Shown: in pieces, positions 17,471-27,076 of the stretch | How positions within the stretch are numbered: the first letter of the stretch is position 1 | Layout of the letters: every line of letters starts with the position of its first letter | NCBI GenBank assembly: GCA_947345935.1 | Contig: CAMZZN010000016.1 | Coordinates: 1 to 49,246, forward strand | Source of the DNA: an uncultured Ruminococcus sp. | Lineage (GTDB): Bacteria; Bacillota; Clostridia; Oscillospirales; Ruminococcaceae | Direction: 5' to 3' | DNA length: 49,246 nt | Notes under the pieces: model-generated | Told to the model about the DNA's origin: nothing | The model's database searches: none | Seen by the model: the letters and a program-made list of their open reading frames with translations, nothing else | Translations under genes and position numbers: made by a program

Positions 17471-18670
17471 TTATTCGTTGATAGCTGTAACAACGCCGGA
17501 ACCAACTGTTCTGCCGCCCTCACGGATAGCGAAACGGAGTCCCTCTTCAATAGCGATAGGAGTAATGAGCTCAACGTCCATTGAAACGTTATCGCCAGGC
17601 ATACACATTTCCTTATCAGCAGGAAGTGTAACAACACCAGTTACGTCTGTTGTTCTGAAATAGAACTGAGGTCTGTAGTTATTGAAGAAAGGAGTATGAC
17701 GTCCGCCTTCTTCCTTCTTCAGAACGTAAACCTGACCAGAGAACTTTGTGTGGGGGTGAATTGAGCCGGGCTTACAAAGAACCTGTCCACGCTCAACCTG
17801 ATCTCTTGTGATACCACGGAGAAGTGCACCAACGTTATCGCCAGCCTCACAGAAGTCAAGAGTCTTTCTGAACATTTCAAGACCTGTAACAACTGTTGTG
17901 AGCTTCTCGTCAGAAAGACCAACGATTTCAACCTGCTCGTTTACATTGAGCTTTCCTCTTTCAACTCTGCCTGTAACAACAGTACCACGGCCAGAAATAG
18001 TCATAGTATCCTCGATAGGCATAAGGAAAGGCTTAGCATCGTCTCTTTCAGGGCTGGGGATGTACTCATCTACAGCATTCATGAGTTCGATGATAGGAGC
18101 GTAAGCAGGATCGTTGATATCGTCAGGAGCATTAAGAGCTGCAAGAGCAGAGCCCTTGATGATAGGTGTATCGTCGCCAGGGAAATCATAGCTGGAGAGA
18201 AGGTCACGGATGTCCATCTCAACGAGCTCAAGGAGCTCTTCATCGTCAACCTGGTCAGCCTTGTTCATGAATACAACGATTGCAGGAACGCCAACCTGAC
18301 GAGCGAGAAGGATGTGCTCTCTTGTCTGAGCCATAGGACCGTCAGAAGCAGCAACTACGAGGATAGCGCCGTCCATCTGAGCAGCACCAGTAATCATGTT
18401 CTTAACGTAGTCAGCGTGACCAGGGCAGTCAACGTGAGCGTAGTGACGAGCGTCTGTTTCGTACTCAACGTGAGCTGTATTGATTGTGATACCACGCTCT
18501 CTCTCTTCGGGAGCCTTATCAATCATATCGTAAGCTTCGTACTGAGCCTGACCCTTCATAGCAAGAGTCTTTGTGATAGCAGCAGTAAGAGTAGTCTTAC
18601 CGTGGTCAACGTGGCCGATAGTACCGATGTTTACATGGGGTTTTGTTCTTTCAAATTTAGCCTTAGCCAT
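17471..18670 (-). CDS. tuf: translation elongation factor Tu
   Basis: GTPase that delivers aminoacyl-tRNA to the ribosome. G1 is GHVDHGKTT (about 18-26), G3 DCPGHADY, G4 NKAD, and the length of 399 is normal. Domain 2 and 3 motifs such as [13 protein letters not shown] and the C-terminal [10 protein letters not shown] are present. AAGGAGGAA precedes the ATG at 18670. It closes the str gene order rpsL-rpsG-fusA-tuf but has its own promoter in the 126-base gap after fusA, and a strong terminator. Confidence 0.98.
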   Translation of the reverse strand: MAKAKFERTKPHVNIGTIGHVDHGKTTLTAAITKTLAMKGQAQYEAYDMIDKAPEERERGITINTAHVEYETDARHYAHVDCPGHADYVKNMITGAAQMDGAILVVAASDGPMAQTREHILLARQVGVPAIVVFMNKADQVDDEELLELVEMDIRDLLSSYDFPGDDTPIIKGSALAALNAPDDINDPAYAPIIELMNAVDEYIPSPERDDAKPFLMPIEDTMTISGRGTVVTGRVERGKLNVNEQVEIVGLSDEKLTTVVTGLEMFRKTLDFCEAGDNVGALLRGITRDQVERGQVLCKPGSIHPHTKFSGQVYVLKKEEGGRHTPFFNNYRPQFYFRTTDVTGVVTLPADKEMCMPGDNVSMDVELITPIAIEEGLRFAIREGGRTVGSGVVTAINE

Positions 18671-18715
18671 TGGAAAATTCCTCCTTAAATAAGAAATTCA
18701 GAAATCTGTATATAT

Positions 18716-18744
18716 ATTATAACAGATTAATCAGATAAATTCAA
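18716..18744 (-). promoter_or_regulatory. sigma-A promoter of tuf
   Basis: Minus strand: TTGAAT (18739-18744), 17-bp spacer, TATAAT (18716-18721), allowing tuf to be made at a higher rate than the rest of the operon. Confidence 0.75.
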
Positions 18745-18796
18745 GTGTTTTTTGAAAAATTTTTCTAAAACAAATGATTTTTTAAATAAGACCGGA

Positions 18797-20875
18797 TCAA
18801 CCCTTCTTGCGGGATGTCATGATCTTTTCAGCAATATTCTTGGGCACCTCAAGATAGCTGTGAGGTTCCATAGTATACTGACCACGCCCCTGCGTATTAG
18901 AACGGAGGTCGCTTGTATAGCCGAACATTTCAGAAAGCGGAACGAGAGCGTCAACCTGAACAGAGCCTGTTCTTGATTCCTGTCCCTGGATCTGACCACG
19001 GCGTGAGCTGAGGTCGCCGATAACTGTACCTGTGTAATCGTCGGGAACGATTACGGCAACCTTCATAATAGGTTCCATAAGAACGGGGTTAGCCTTTTCC
19101 ATAGCTTCCTTGAACGCCATTGAACCAGCGATCTGGAATGCCATTTCAGAGGAGTCAACCTCGTGGTACGATCCGTCGTAAAGCTCAACCTTAACGTCAA
19201 CAACTTCATAGCCGGCAAGTATACCGGACTTCATAGCGCCCTGGATACCCTTGTCAACAGCAGGGATGTATTCCTTGGGAATAGCACCGCCCACAACGGC
19301 ATTCTTGAACTCGTAGCCCTTACCGGACTCGTTAGGTGAAACACGGATCTTAACGTGACCGTACTGACCCTTACCGCCTGACTGACGTGCATACTTCTTG
19401 TCAACGTCAGCGCTGCCCTTGATAGCTTCTTTATAAGCAACCTGAGGTGCGCCTACATTAGCCTCGACCTTGAACTCACGGAGGAGACGGTCAACGATAA
19501 TGTCAAGGTGAAGCTCACCCATTCCGGCAATGATAGTTTGTCCTGTTTCCTCGTCTGTCCATGTTTTGAAAGTAGGATCTTCTTCAGCAAGCTTTGCGAG
19601 AGCGATACCCATTTTCTCCTGACCTGCCTTTGTCTTTGGCTCGATAGCGAGCTGGATAACAGGCTCCGGGAATTCCATAGATTCAAGGATGATAGGATGC
19701 TTTTCATCACAGAGAGTATCGCCTGTAGTAGTGTTCTTGAGACCTACGGCAGCAGCGATATCACCGGAATAAACAGTTGTAAGATCCTTTCTGTGGTTAG
19801 CGTGCATCTGAACGATACGTCCGAATCTTTCACGGTTATCCTTGGTTGCATTGAGGACTGTATCGCCCTGATTTACAATACCGGAGTACACACGGAAAAA
19901 TGCCAGCTTACCAACAAACGGGTCTGTAGCGATCTTGAATGCGAGAGCTGAGAACGGCTCGTCGTCTGATGACGGTCTGTCTTCCTCGGCGTCTGTATCA
20001 GGATTTACACCCTTGATAGCAGGAACATCGAGAGGAGAAGGCATATAGTCGATGATAGCGTCGAGAAGCTTCTGAACGCCCTTATTTTTGTAGGAAGTAC
20101 CGCAGGTTACGGGAACCATGTGGTTTGCAATAGTGGCGGAACGGATGCACTTCTTGATTTCGTCCTGAGTCAGCTCTTCGCCGTCAAGGTACTTCATCAT
20201 GAGTTCTTCGTCCTGCTCTGCAACGTGCTCAACCATATCGTCGTGATACTGCTGAGCTTTTTCCTTCATGTCTTCGGGGATATCCTCAACACGGATGTCC
20301 TTTCCGAGATCATCATAATAAATGTAAGCCTTCATTTCAACGAGGTCGATGATTCCTCTGAACTGATCCTCAGCGCCGATAGGGAGCTGAATCGGAACGG
20401 CATTACACTTAAGTCTGTCCTTCATCATGTCAACGACACGATAGAAGTCGGCACCCATAATATCCATCTTATTTACATAAGCCATACGGGGAACTTTATA
20501 GTTGTCAGCCTGTCTCCAAACGGTTTCAGACTGGGGTTCAACACCGCCCTTAGCGCAGAGAACAGTTACAGAACCGTCCAGCACTCGGAGTGAACGTTCA
20601 ACTTCAACAGTGAAGTCAACGTGTCCGGGAGTGTCAATGATATTGAGTCTGTGGCCTGCCCAGTAGCAAGTAGTGGCAGCTGAGGTGATTGTGATACCTC
20701 TTTCCTGTTCCTGCTCCATCCAGTCCATAGTAGCGGATCCTTCGTGAGTCTCACCGATCTTGTGATTAACGCCGGTGTAGAAAAGGATACGTTCTGTGGT
20801 TGTGGTCTTACCTGCGTCGATGTGGGCCATTATGCCGATATTTCTTGTATTTTCAAGCGTACAGTCTCTTGACAT
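18797..20875 (-). CDS. fusA: translation elongation factor G
   Basis: GTPase driving ribosomal translocation and, with the recycling factor, ribosome recycling. It has 692 residues, the usual size. G1 is [13 protein letters not shown] (about 17-29), G3 DTPGHVDF, G4 NKMD; the later domains carry [15 protein letters not shown] ([13 protein letters not shown]) and RRGQIQG motifs. The ATG at 20875 has GGAGGATTATT upstream, 24 bases after the rpsG stop, so it belongs to the same transcript. Fusidic acid targets this protein. Confidence 0.98.
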   Translation of the reverse strand: MSRDCTLENTRNIGIMAHIDAGKTTTTERILFYTGVNHKIGETHEGSATMDWMEQEQERGITITSAATTCYWAGHRLNIIDTPGHVDFTVEVERSLRVLDGSVTVLCAKGGVEPQSETVWRQADNYKVPRMAYVNKMDIMGADFYRVVDMMKDRLKCNAVPIQLPIGAEDQFRGIIDLVEMKAYIYYDDLGKDIRVEDIPEDMKEKAQQYHDDMVEHVAEQDEELMMKYLDGEELTQDEIKKCIRSATIANHMVPVTCGTSYKNKGVQKLLDAIIDYMPSPLDVPAIKGVNPDTDAEEDRPSSDDEPFSALAFKIATDPFVGKLAFFRVYSGIVNQGDTVLNATKDNRERFGRIVQMHANHRKDLTTVYSGDIAAAVGLKNTTTGDTLCDEKHPIILESMEFPEPVIQLAIEPKTKAGQEKMGIALAKLAEEDPTFKTWTDEETGQTIIAGMGELHLDIIVDRLLREFKVEANVGAPQVAYKEAIKGSADVDKKYARQSGGKGQYGHVKIRVSPNESGKGYEFKNAVVGGAIPKEYIPAVDKGIQGAMKSGILAGYEVVDVKVELYDGSYHEVDSSEMAFQIAGSMAFKEAMEKANPVLMEPIMKVAVIVPDDYTGTVIGDLSSRRGQIQGQESRTGSVQVDALVPLSEMFGYTSDLRSNTQGRGQYTMEPHSYLEVPKNIAEKIMTSRKKG

Positions 20876-20899
20876 AATAATCCTCCTTCGATACCGTTA

Positions 20900-21370
20900 T
20901 TACCAGCGGTAGTGTGCAAAAGCCTTGTTTGCTTCTGCCATCTTGTGTGTATCGTCACGCTTTTTGCAGGCGCCGCCTGTTCCGTTGATAGCGTCGAGGA
21001 TCTCACCGGCAAGTCTTTCTTTCATTGTCTTTTCGTTTCTCAGTCTGGCGTATTTTGTTATCCATCTGAGACCGAGAGTCTGACGTCTTTCAGGTCTTAC
21101 CTCCATAGGTACCTGATATGTGGCACCTCCGAGACGGCGAGCCTTTACCTCAAGTTCAGGCATGATATTTTCCATAGCCTGCTCGAACACTTCAAGAGCG
21201 TCCTTGCCTGTTTTTTCAGCTACGATTGCAAATGCATCGTAAACGATTTTCTGTGCAACACCCTTCTTACCGTCAAGCATTATGTTGTTGATAAGGCGTG
21301 TTACGAGCTTTGAATTGTATACAGGATCCTGTAATACATCACGCTTTGCGATATTACCTCTTCTTGGCAT
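20900..21370 (-). CDS. rpsG: 30S ribosomal protein S7
   Basis: Primary 16S rRNA-binding protein that organises the small-subunit head. The start at ATG 21370 (MPRRG) gives the standard 156 residues and is preceded by AAGGAGGG; an in-frame start 6 codons upstream would swallow this site. Typical features are GDIAKR-like [24 protein letters not shown] and the C-terminal AHYRW. It lies between rpsL (214-base gap) and fusA. Confidence 0.97.
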   Translation of the reverse strand: MPRRGNIAKRDVLQDPVYNSKLVTRLINNIMLDGKKGVAQKIVYDAFAIVAEKTGKDALEVFEQAMENIMPELEVKARRLGGATYQVPMEVRPERRQTLGLRWITKYARLRNEKTMKERLAGEILDAINGTGGACKKRDDTHKMAEANKAFAHYRW

Positions 21371-21431
21371 TTCGCTTCCCTCCTTCACATAGATTCATGA
21401 ATTCATAGGTACTCGTACCATGCGGATTACT

Positions 21432-21444
21432 GCCGATTATCGGC
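21432..21444. promoter_or_regulatory. palindrome in the rpsL-rpsG gap
   Basis: A perfect 13-base palindrome GCCGATTATCGGC lies 61 bases before rpsG in a 214-base gap with no gene. In E. coli the rpsL-rpsG gap carries the S7 feedback site, but the structure here has not been shown to match it. Confidence 0.3.
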
Positions 21445-21584
21445 GATTCTTCACCCGCCGGTTCCGTCAAGACCAATGCAGAGGCTCTATAATATATATA
21501 AAACTCCGCATTTATCCTGCGATAGTAGTTATCCTATTTTAATACACGGCATGATACGGTCTGCCGCCGACCTGATCTGTGATC

Positions 21585-22001
21585 TTACTTCTGCTTGGGT
21601 CTCTTAGCGCCGTACTTGGAACGAGCCTGAGCACGGTTTGCAACGCCCTGAGCGTCAAGAGTACCTCTGATGATGTGGTAACGCACACCAGGGAGATCCT
21701 TAACACGTCCGCCTCTGATGAGAACAACGCTGTGTTCCTGAAGGTTGTGACCGATACCGGGGATATAGGATGTTACCTCATATCCGTTTGTGAGCTTAAC
21801 TCTGGCAATCTTTCTCATAGCTGAGTTAGGCTTCTTAGGAGTAGCGGTTCTTACAGCGGTACAAACGCCTCTCTTCTGGGGAGAACTCTGGTTGATCTGA
21901 GTCTTTTTCTTAGCGTTGTAGCCCTTCTGGAGTGCAGGAGCTGTAGACTTTGTTTCAAGATCCTTTCTTCCCTTACGAACGAGCTGGTTAAATGTAGGCA
22001 T
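21585..22001 (-). CDS. rpsL: 30S ribosomal protein S12
   Basis: Decoding-site ribosomal protein, first gene of the str operon. It has 138 residues with a small clostridial insertion near residue 30, the conserved TPKKPNSA loop (streptomycin-related Lys) and [21 protein letters not shown]. Both Lys positions linked to streptomycin resistance read Lys, the sensitive form. The ATG at 22001 follows AGGAGGAAG and a perfect promoter about 60 bases upstream. rpoB/rpoC, often upstream in other genomes, are not present here; a dockerin gene is instead. Confidence 0.97.
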   Translation of the reverse strand: MPTFNQLVRKGRKDLETKSTAPALQKGYNAKKKTQINQSSPQKRGVCTAVRTATPKKPNSAMRKIARVKLTNGYEVTSYIPGIGHNLQEHSVVLIRGGRVKDLPGVRYHIIRGTLDAQGVANRAQARSKYGAKRPKQK

Positions 22002-22063
22002 AATCTTCCTCCTTTTCTTAAAAAATAATCATGAATGCGGATATAAAATCAGCACACTTGTTT

Positions 22064-22092
22064 ATTATATCCAAAAAAATCCGGCTTGTCAA
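22064..22092 (-). promoter_or_regulatory. perfect consensus promoter of the str operon
   Basis: Minus strand: TTGACA (22087-22092), 17-bp spacer, TATAAT (22064-22069). The -35 borders the loop, and the spacer contains the 3' arm and T-run, of the preceding gene's terminator hairpin. Confidence 0.88.
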
Positions 22093-22115
22093 GAGATATT
22101 CTTAAAAAAGCCGGA
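22073..22115 (-). terminator. terminator of the dockerin gene, overlapping the str promoter
   Basis: Minus-strand arms TCCGGCTT (22115-22108) and AAGCCGGA (22087-22080) with a 20-base loop, followed by seven T (22079-22073). Confidence 0.82.
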
Positions 22116-22182
22116 GTTTTATGATATTTTGTTATTTTCTCCACTAAAGCGGGGGTAAATCAGCGGCAGTTTGGCTGATTTT

Positions 22183-23940
22183 TCATGTTCTATAGTTTTT
22201 CATCCATTCTTCCAGCGAAAGCGTTTTTTCGCCTGTCGTCAGTGATGATAAATAAGTATAATAATTAAGTATAATGGTTGCGTCAGAGCCGGTTATTATG
22301 CCGTCTCCGGTCACGTCGGCAGCTTTGAACTGTATATCGGTCAATCCGTGCTCCATACCTGAGTTTACAAGCGTATATGCCTGTAAAGCAAAAGTTGCAT
22401 CAGAGCCGTTGACGATTCCGTCGAGAGTGACATCGCCGAGGAGAAAGTCTTTGTCCGGCTTGTTTTCAGCGGCAGTAATAGTAACGGAAGCGGTAATTTC
22501 ACCGTAATTCTTGCTGTTGCAATGAACAGTAAGCGTATCTGTTCCGGCGGAAAAAATCGTTATCTGACTGCCGTTTAAACTTGCGATGTTCCAGTTACTG
22601 AAAGTAAACCATACATTGTTGTCAAATTCACTGTTGTCGGAAAATTCATATTCTATAGTGACGGAATTTCCTATATAAAGCTGATCTTGGGCGGGCTGTT
22701 TGACGATGATATAAGGCTTTCCGGGAGGGAGCGTTGTGGTGGTAGTGGTCGATGTGGAAGACGAAGTGGTTGTTGATGTAGTGGTGGCCGATGTGGAAGA
22801 CGAAGTAGTTGTTGATGTGGTAGTGGTCGATGTGGAAGTAGAAGAAGTCGTCGATGTAGTAGTGGTCGATGTGGAAGTAGAAGAAGTCGTCGATGTAGTA
22901 GTGGTCGATGTGGAAGTAGAAGTAGTCGTCGATGTAGTAGTCTGCGGCGAATCCTTTATTTCTACATAGAAATTATCACTGGCGCTTACCCATTCTGAAA
23001 GAACGTCGTTGTAGACCCGGTACGTGACGGTTATCAGGCATGAATGCGCATATGAACTGTCAAATCCATTGACATAATATCTGTCGGGGTGATCGGAAAA
23101 AGGATCGTTTTCATGGACGAGTACGTATTGCCCGAGGTATGTCTGATAGGCATTCAGAGTAAGTCCGGCTGCGCTGAATTGTTCTCCTATGATATATTCC
23201 GTTTTGTATGGCAGCGAAGCGATCTCTAATTTTGCACTGAATCGTGCATCAGGCGGCTCAGAAGTAGTGGTAGTTGTTGATGTAGTAGTAGTAGTAGTAG
23301 TAGTAGTAGTTGTTGTTGTTGTTGTTGTTGTTGTTGTCGCAGTATGCGAAGTGGTAGTAGTTCGTGGGGGAGGCAGTGGCACTGTCGTGGTAGTTGTGGG
23401 GGTGCTTCCTGAAACAGTGATTCTTCCGTCTCTAAAAACCGGGAAGTATGCCTGACCATTCGGTTCAAAGGCAGTCGTATCGTTTGATATCCATTTTACG
23501 TCATAGTCTCCGTTTGGACACCACTCCGGAACGTGGAAGAAAACAGAAAAAAGCGTGCTCTTATCCGCACCGCCGGATGCGCTTGTAGAACCGTTTACAT
23601 CAAACATGATGGTATTTCCGCTGATTTCTGAGGTTATTGTAGCGTCATATGCCGGACAGGACGATGAAATGCCTGTGATCTGGACGGGGGACGCTACGGA
23701 AAGTCCGATATCGTTTATCTGACTAAGGGCAATAGGGTATCGCACGATAATATCCACTTGAACATCCGACCCCGGACCGGCTGTCTGGGAGACTACATAC
23801 CACGTTGTACGGGATGATGCGGCAACGTTGTGTTCCGGTATCATATGCGTTACAGCTTCCGCTGTGCCAGGAATTATGCACATGATTGTGAGGAGCAGGC
23901 TGGTAAGAAATGCAGTGATCTTGTTCTGTCTGACTTTCAT
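22183..23940 (-). CDS. secreted protein with cohesin-like, Ig-like and dockerin modules
   Basis: Exported protein of 585 residues from ATG 23940 (GGAGG 9 bases upstream). Order: signal peptide (1-29); a cohesin-like beta module (about 40-180, with GPGSDVQVDIIV, DKSTLFSVFFHVPEW and DGRITVSGS); a Thr-only linker (about 185-235); an Ig-like module of the Big_3 kind (about 236-335); a 13-residue-repeat Thr/Ser linker (about 340-410); a second Ig-like module (about 412-500); and a type I dockerin (about 510-575) with both calcium loops (DVTLDGIVNGSD and DVTGDGIITGSD). No catalytic domain is seen. This suits an adaptor or minor scaffoldin that docks on one side and may bind on the other. It starts 47 bases after trkH with no promoter visible, so it may share the trk transcript. 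Confidence 0.85.
   Translation of the reverse strand: MKVRQNKITAFLTSLLLTIMCIIPGTAEAVTHMIPEHNVAASSRTTWYVVSQTAGPGSDVQVDIIVRYPIALSQINDIGLSVASPVQITGISSSCPAYDATITSEISGNTIMFDVNGSTSASGGADKSTLFSVFFHVPEWCPNGDYDVKWISNDTTAFEPNGQAYFPVFRDGRITVSGSTPTTTTTVPLPPPRTTTTSHTATTTTTTTTTTTTTTTTTTTSTTTTTSEPPDARFSAKLEIASLPYKTEYIIGEQFSAAGLTLNAYQTYLGQYVLVHENDPFSDHPDRYYVNGFDSSYAHSCLITVTYRVYNDVLSEWVSASDNFYVEIKDSPQTTTSTTTSTSTSTTTTSTTSSTSTSTTTTSTTSSTSTSTTTTSTTTSSSTSATTTSTTTSSSTSTTTTTTLPPGKPYIIVKQPAQDQLYIGNSVTIEYEFSDNSEFDNNVWFTFSNWNIASLNGSQITIFSAGTDTLTVHCNSKNYGEITASVTITAAENKPDKDFLLGDVTLDGIVNGSDATFALQAYTLVNSGMEHGLTDIQFKAADVTGDGIITGSDATIILNYYTYLSSLTTGEKTLSLEEWMKNYRT
22735..22945. repeat. 39-bp tandem repeats encoding the Thr/Ser linker
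   Basis: About five copies of a 39-bp unit (13 codons, reading TTTSTTSSTSTST with variants). The two copies around 22829-22906 are almost identical, which suggests recent duplication. Confidence 0.85.
23261..23338. repeat. triplet microsatellite encoding poly-Thr
   Basis: On the plus strand nine GTA units (23282-23308) then nine GTT units (23309-23335); on the coding strand these are runs of ACA and ACT, all Thr. Slippage would alter linker length but not frame. Confidence 0.9.
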
Positions 23941-23987
23941 TTGTAAAACCTCCGTTTTATAAAAGTTGTGGGAAATCATTATTCCGG

Positions 23988-25424
23988 TTATTTTCTCTTG
24001 ACTGCTAAAATCAGCATGATAGGATATATCTCGAGACGACCTATCAGCATATCGAAGCAGAGAACGATCTTTGAGAACGATGACATATCCCCGAAGCTTC
24101 CTGCCGTGCCGAATCGACCGACGCCGAATCCGATATTGTTCATGGTCGTTATGACCGCTGAAGCAGATTCCTCAATGGTGAAACTGTCGAGAGAGACAAG
24201 CAGTATTGAAGTGAACATGAGTAGAATGTAGATTATAAAATAAGACGTAACGCCACGGACAACGTCCCTTTCTACAGGCTTTCCATCCATTTTTACCGAT
24301 GCCACTGAACGGGGATTGATGATATATTTAAGTTCCTTGACGCCGGTTTTAAACATTATAATGACACGTGATACCTTTAATCCCCCTCCGGTCGAACCTG
24401 CGCACGATCCGATAAACATCAGCGTAAGCAGCAGCGTCTGGGAGAAAACAGGCCATGTGTTCGTATCTATGACGGAAAATCCCGTTGATGTGATTGTAGA
24501 AGCGGTCATGAAGAAAGAATACCTCAGCGATTCAAGGAATCCGCCGTATATATTTCTCGTATTTACAGATATAAGCAGAGTTGCCGTAAGTATTATTCCA
24601 AGATAAGTTCTCAGCTCTTCATTTTTGAAAACTGTGGAAAAGCGTCGGATCAGAAGAAAATAGTAAAGGTTGAAGTTTACGCCGAAAAGAATGATGAAAA
24701 CGGCGATCACCATTTCGACGTAAAGACTGTTGTAATGCGCTATGCTGTCGCCGTAAATTGAGAAACCGCCTGTTCCGGCTGACGAAAATGCGTGCATGAG
24801 AGCGTCGTAAAAGGAAAGTCCGCCGCACAGCAGCATGATTGTCTCAATGACTGTCATTGCGATATATATTCCATAGAGAATTCTGGCGGAATTGCCCGAT
24901 TTTGATACGAGCCGTCCTACTTTCGGTCCGGGGCATTCAGCACGCATCATGTGCATAGTTCTTGAATCGTTGCTGGACATTATGGCGAGAACGATCATGA
25001 TTATTCCCATGCCGCCCAGCCAGTGGGTGAACGAGCGCCAGAAAAGCGACGATTTTGAAAGCTCCTCAACGTTGCTTAGTATCGACGAACCGGTTGTTGT
25101 AAATCCGGAAACTGTCTCAAACAGAGCATCCACGTAGTTTGGGATATCGCCGGATATTACGAAAGGGAGCGCACATACGGCAGATATTACGATCCATGAA
25201 GCGGCTACGCTAATAAAGCCTTCCATAGAGTAGACGGAATTGTCTTTCGGTTTTTTTATTGTTACGGAAAATCCGGGAATAAGAAGCATCAGGATCGGGA
25301 TTCCGAAAGAGACGATAACGTGTTCCTCTCCGTATATGAATCCAACCAGAACAGGCAGGAGCATTGCAAGCCCTACTACCTTTGAGATCTGTCCCATTAC
25401 ATATACTATCATTCGATAATTCAT
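23988..25424 (-). CDS. trkH: TrkH-type potassium uptake protein
   Basis: Membrane subunit that moves potassium, regulated by TrkA next door. The start chosen is the ATG at 25424 (478 residues); a TTG at 25451 overlaps the trkA stop but lacks a ribosome binding site. Four pore-loop segments are visible: TTTGSS near 107, SAGTGGFS near 225, TITSTGFSV near 310 and MNNIGFGVGRFG near 445, each with the filter Gly. About ten hydrophobic helices and the SCAGSTGGGLKVSR segment are typical. It is cotranscribed with trkA. Confidence 0.93.
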   Translation of the reverse strand: MNYRMIVYVMGQISKVVGLAMLLPVLVGFIYGEEHVIVSFGIPILMLLIPGFSVTIKKPKDNSVYSMEGFISVAASWIVISAVCALPFVISGDIPNYVDALFETVSGFTTTGSSILSNVEELSKSSLFWRSFTHWLGGMGIIMIVLAIMSSNDSRTMHMMRAECPGPKVGRLVSKSGNSARILYGIYIAMTVIETIMLLCGGLSFYDALMHAFSSAGTGGFSIYGDSIAHYNSLYVEMVIAVFIILFGVNFNLYYFLLIRRFSTVFKNEELRTYLGIILTATLLISVNTRNIYGGFLESLRYSFFMTASTITSTGFSVIDTNTWPVFSQTLLLTLMFIGSCAGSTGGGLKVSRVIIMFKTGVKELKYIINPRSVASVKMDGKPVERDVVRGVTSYFIIYILLMFTSILLVSLDSFTIEESASAVITTMNNIGFGVGRFGTAGSFGDMSSFSKIVLCFDMLIGRLEIYPIMLILAVKRK

Positions 25425-25443
25425 TGTACTTCCGGATGCTCCT

Positions 25444-26802
25444 TTAGTCAAAAATGTTGCTCAGGTCATGGAAACCTTTGCTGGTGGTGACAACGACAAC
25501 GCTGTCGTTTACCTGTAAACAGTCGTCGCCCCTGGGGATGATAAGTTCGTTTCCCCTGACTATGCTTGCAATGAGTATGCCGCTGCGTATCTTTAGCTTT
25601 TTTAGCGGAACTCCGACGTAATCCTTTTTATCTCTGACAATAAATTCAATGGCTTCCAGGCGGTCGCCGACCAGTCTGTAAAGTGTGGTAACATTGTTGC
25701 CCAGAGAATTCTGCTTTGCTCTTACATACTGAAGAATCTGGTTTACGGTAATTGATTTTGGTGAAACTATGCTGTCAAGATTAAGCGTATCGGAGAGTTG
25801 TATAAGCGACATACGATTTACTTTTGTGACGACCTTTTTCACGCCGTTTTTCTTGGCAAGGAGTGAAAGCAGGATGTTTTCCTCGTCGATACCCGTCAGA
25901 GTAACAACGGCGTCGGCGTCATATACTCTTTCCTCCCTGAGCAGATCATGATCCGTTCCATCGGCGCAGGAGATGCTTACCTTGTTGAGATTCTCGCTTA
26001 GCTCAAGACAGCGCTGTTCGTCAATCTCTATGATTTTTACTTTCACACCCATTTCAATAAGCTGTTTTGCCAGATGATATGCCACACGTCCGCCGCCTAT
26101 AAGTACGACGGATTTTACACGCTTTTCTCTGTATGCCGCACTTATGCTTCTGAAAAACTTTACCATTGCGCTGTGAGAAGCCGTTATATGAATCTTATCC
26201 CCAGCTCTGAGAACAAAGCTGCCGTTGGGAATTATAAGCTCGTCGTCCCTCTGTACGGCGCAGATAAGCACATCCAGCCTGAGGCGTCTGGAGAGCTGAC
26301 TCAGTGCAACGCTGTCAAGTATGCTGCCTGAAGTTATCCTTATCTCTGCAAGATCTACCTGCCCCTTTGCAAACGATTCAATGTTTATAGCTTCTGGATA
26401 CCGCAAAACTTTTGCTATCTCGTTGGCTGCGTTAAAGTCAGGGTTGACCATCATGCTAATTCCGAGTTCTTCACGCATGAAAATTATCTGTTTGCCGAAT
26501 CCGGGACTGCGTACTCTTGAAACGCAGTGGCGTGCTCCTTTTTTTCTCGCAATAAGGCAGGAAAGGATATTTACCTCATCGGAATTTGTGACGGCTATAA
26601 AGATTCCTGTTTTGTCTACCTTGGCTTCGTCAAGAATATCCGTGTGAAGCCCGTTTCCTGCGATTCCCATTACATCGCAGTCGTTTGTTACCGAGTTTAT
26701 CTTGTCCTCGCTGAGGTCGATAACGGTGATATTGTGTTCGCTGCTGAGGACTTCCGCCAGGGCGTATCCTACTTTTCCGCAGCCTACTATGATAATATCC
26801 AT
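25444..26802 (-). CDS. trkA: Trk potassium uptake regulatory protein TrkA
   Basis: Cytoplasmic gating subunit of the Trk potassium transporter. It has 452 residues with two tandem RCK units: an N-terminal Rossmann fold (GCGKVGYALAE, about 7-17) and a second one (GGGRVAYHLAKQ, about 236-247), each followed by a TrkA-C domain. The Rossmann folds bind nucleotides. ATG at 26802 with GGAGG upstream. The transcript starts about 220 bases upstream at a perfect promoter, and a 156-bp inverted-repeat element lies inside that leader. trkH follows by 19 bases. Confidence 0.95.
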   Translation of the reverse strand: MDIIIVGCGKVGYALAEVLSSEHNITVIDLSEDKINSVTNDCDVMGIAGNGLHTDILDEAKVDKTGIFIAVTNSDEVNILSCLIARKKGARHCVSRVRSPGFGKQIIFMREELGISMMVNPDFNAANEIAKVLRYPEAINIESFAKGQVDLAEIRITSGSILDSVALSQLSRRLRLDVLICAVQRDDELIIPNGSFVLRAGDKIHITASHSAMVKFFRSISAAYREKRVKSVVLIGGGRVAYHLAKQLIEMGVKVKIIEIDEQRCLELSENLNKVSISCADGTDHDLLREERVYDADAVVTLTGIDEENILLSLLAKKNGVKKVVTKVNRMSLIQLSDTLNLDSIVSPKSITVNQILQYVRAKQNSLGNNVTTLYRLVGDRLEAIEFIVRDKKDYVGVPLKKLKIRSGILIASIVRGNELIIPRGDDCLQVNDSVVVVTTSKGFHDLSNIFD

Positions 26803-26828
26803 ATGTCCTCCGTCTGTTTAACGCACTA

Positions 26829-26984
26829 TTGCTCCCCCAACTAAACCTTGCCTTCAATACTTGTCAAAAAAAACAAATTTCTCTGTGTTTTCCTCCTCTA
26901 CATACGCCAGTATGCCTTCGTCGTCATCCTTGATAAATTTGATTTTTGACTGCGTCCTTTGGCAATGTTTAGTTGAGGGAGCAA
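26829..26984. mobile_element. MITE-like inverted-repeat element in the trkA leader
   Basis: 156 bp bounded by 24-bp terminal inverted repeats, TTGCTCCC... at 26829-26852 and its complement at 26961-26984, with 22 of 24 positions matching. TA lies directly outside both ends, as expected for a TA target duplication of the IS630/Tc1-mariner kind. There is no transposase. It lies between the promoter at 27029-27057 and trkA, so the leader RNA would carry a long hairpin. A 72-codon open frame here begins upstream of the promoter and is not called as a gene. Confidence 0.72.
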
Positions 26985-27028
26985 TATATAATTTCTTGCA
27001 TAATGCGTATATATAATATCTCAGTTTA

Positions 27029-27057
27029 ATTATAACCCCGACGGTAAAGTTTGTCAA
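27029..27057 (-). promoter_or_regulatory. perfect consensus promoter of trkA-trkH
   Basis: Minus strand: TTGACA (27052-27057), 17-bp spacer, TATAAT (27029-27034). Confidence 0.88.
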
Positions 27058-27076
27058 GAGATTTATGTGCACTTAA

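Noticed and set aside
22735..22945. Tandem repeats considered as a CRISPR array
   Set aside because: Units are continuous without spacers and code for a Thr/Ser linker in frame with the dockerin protein.
26854..27072. Open frame of 72 codons on the minus strand upstream of trkA
   Set aside because: Its start lies upstream of the perfect trkA promoter and most of it is within the inverted-repeat element; no ribosome binding site.
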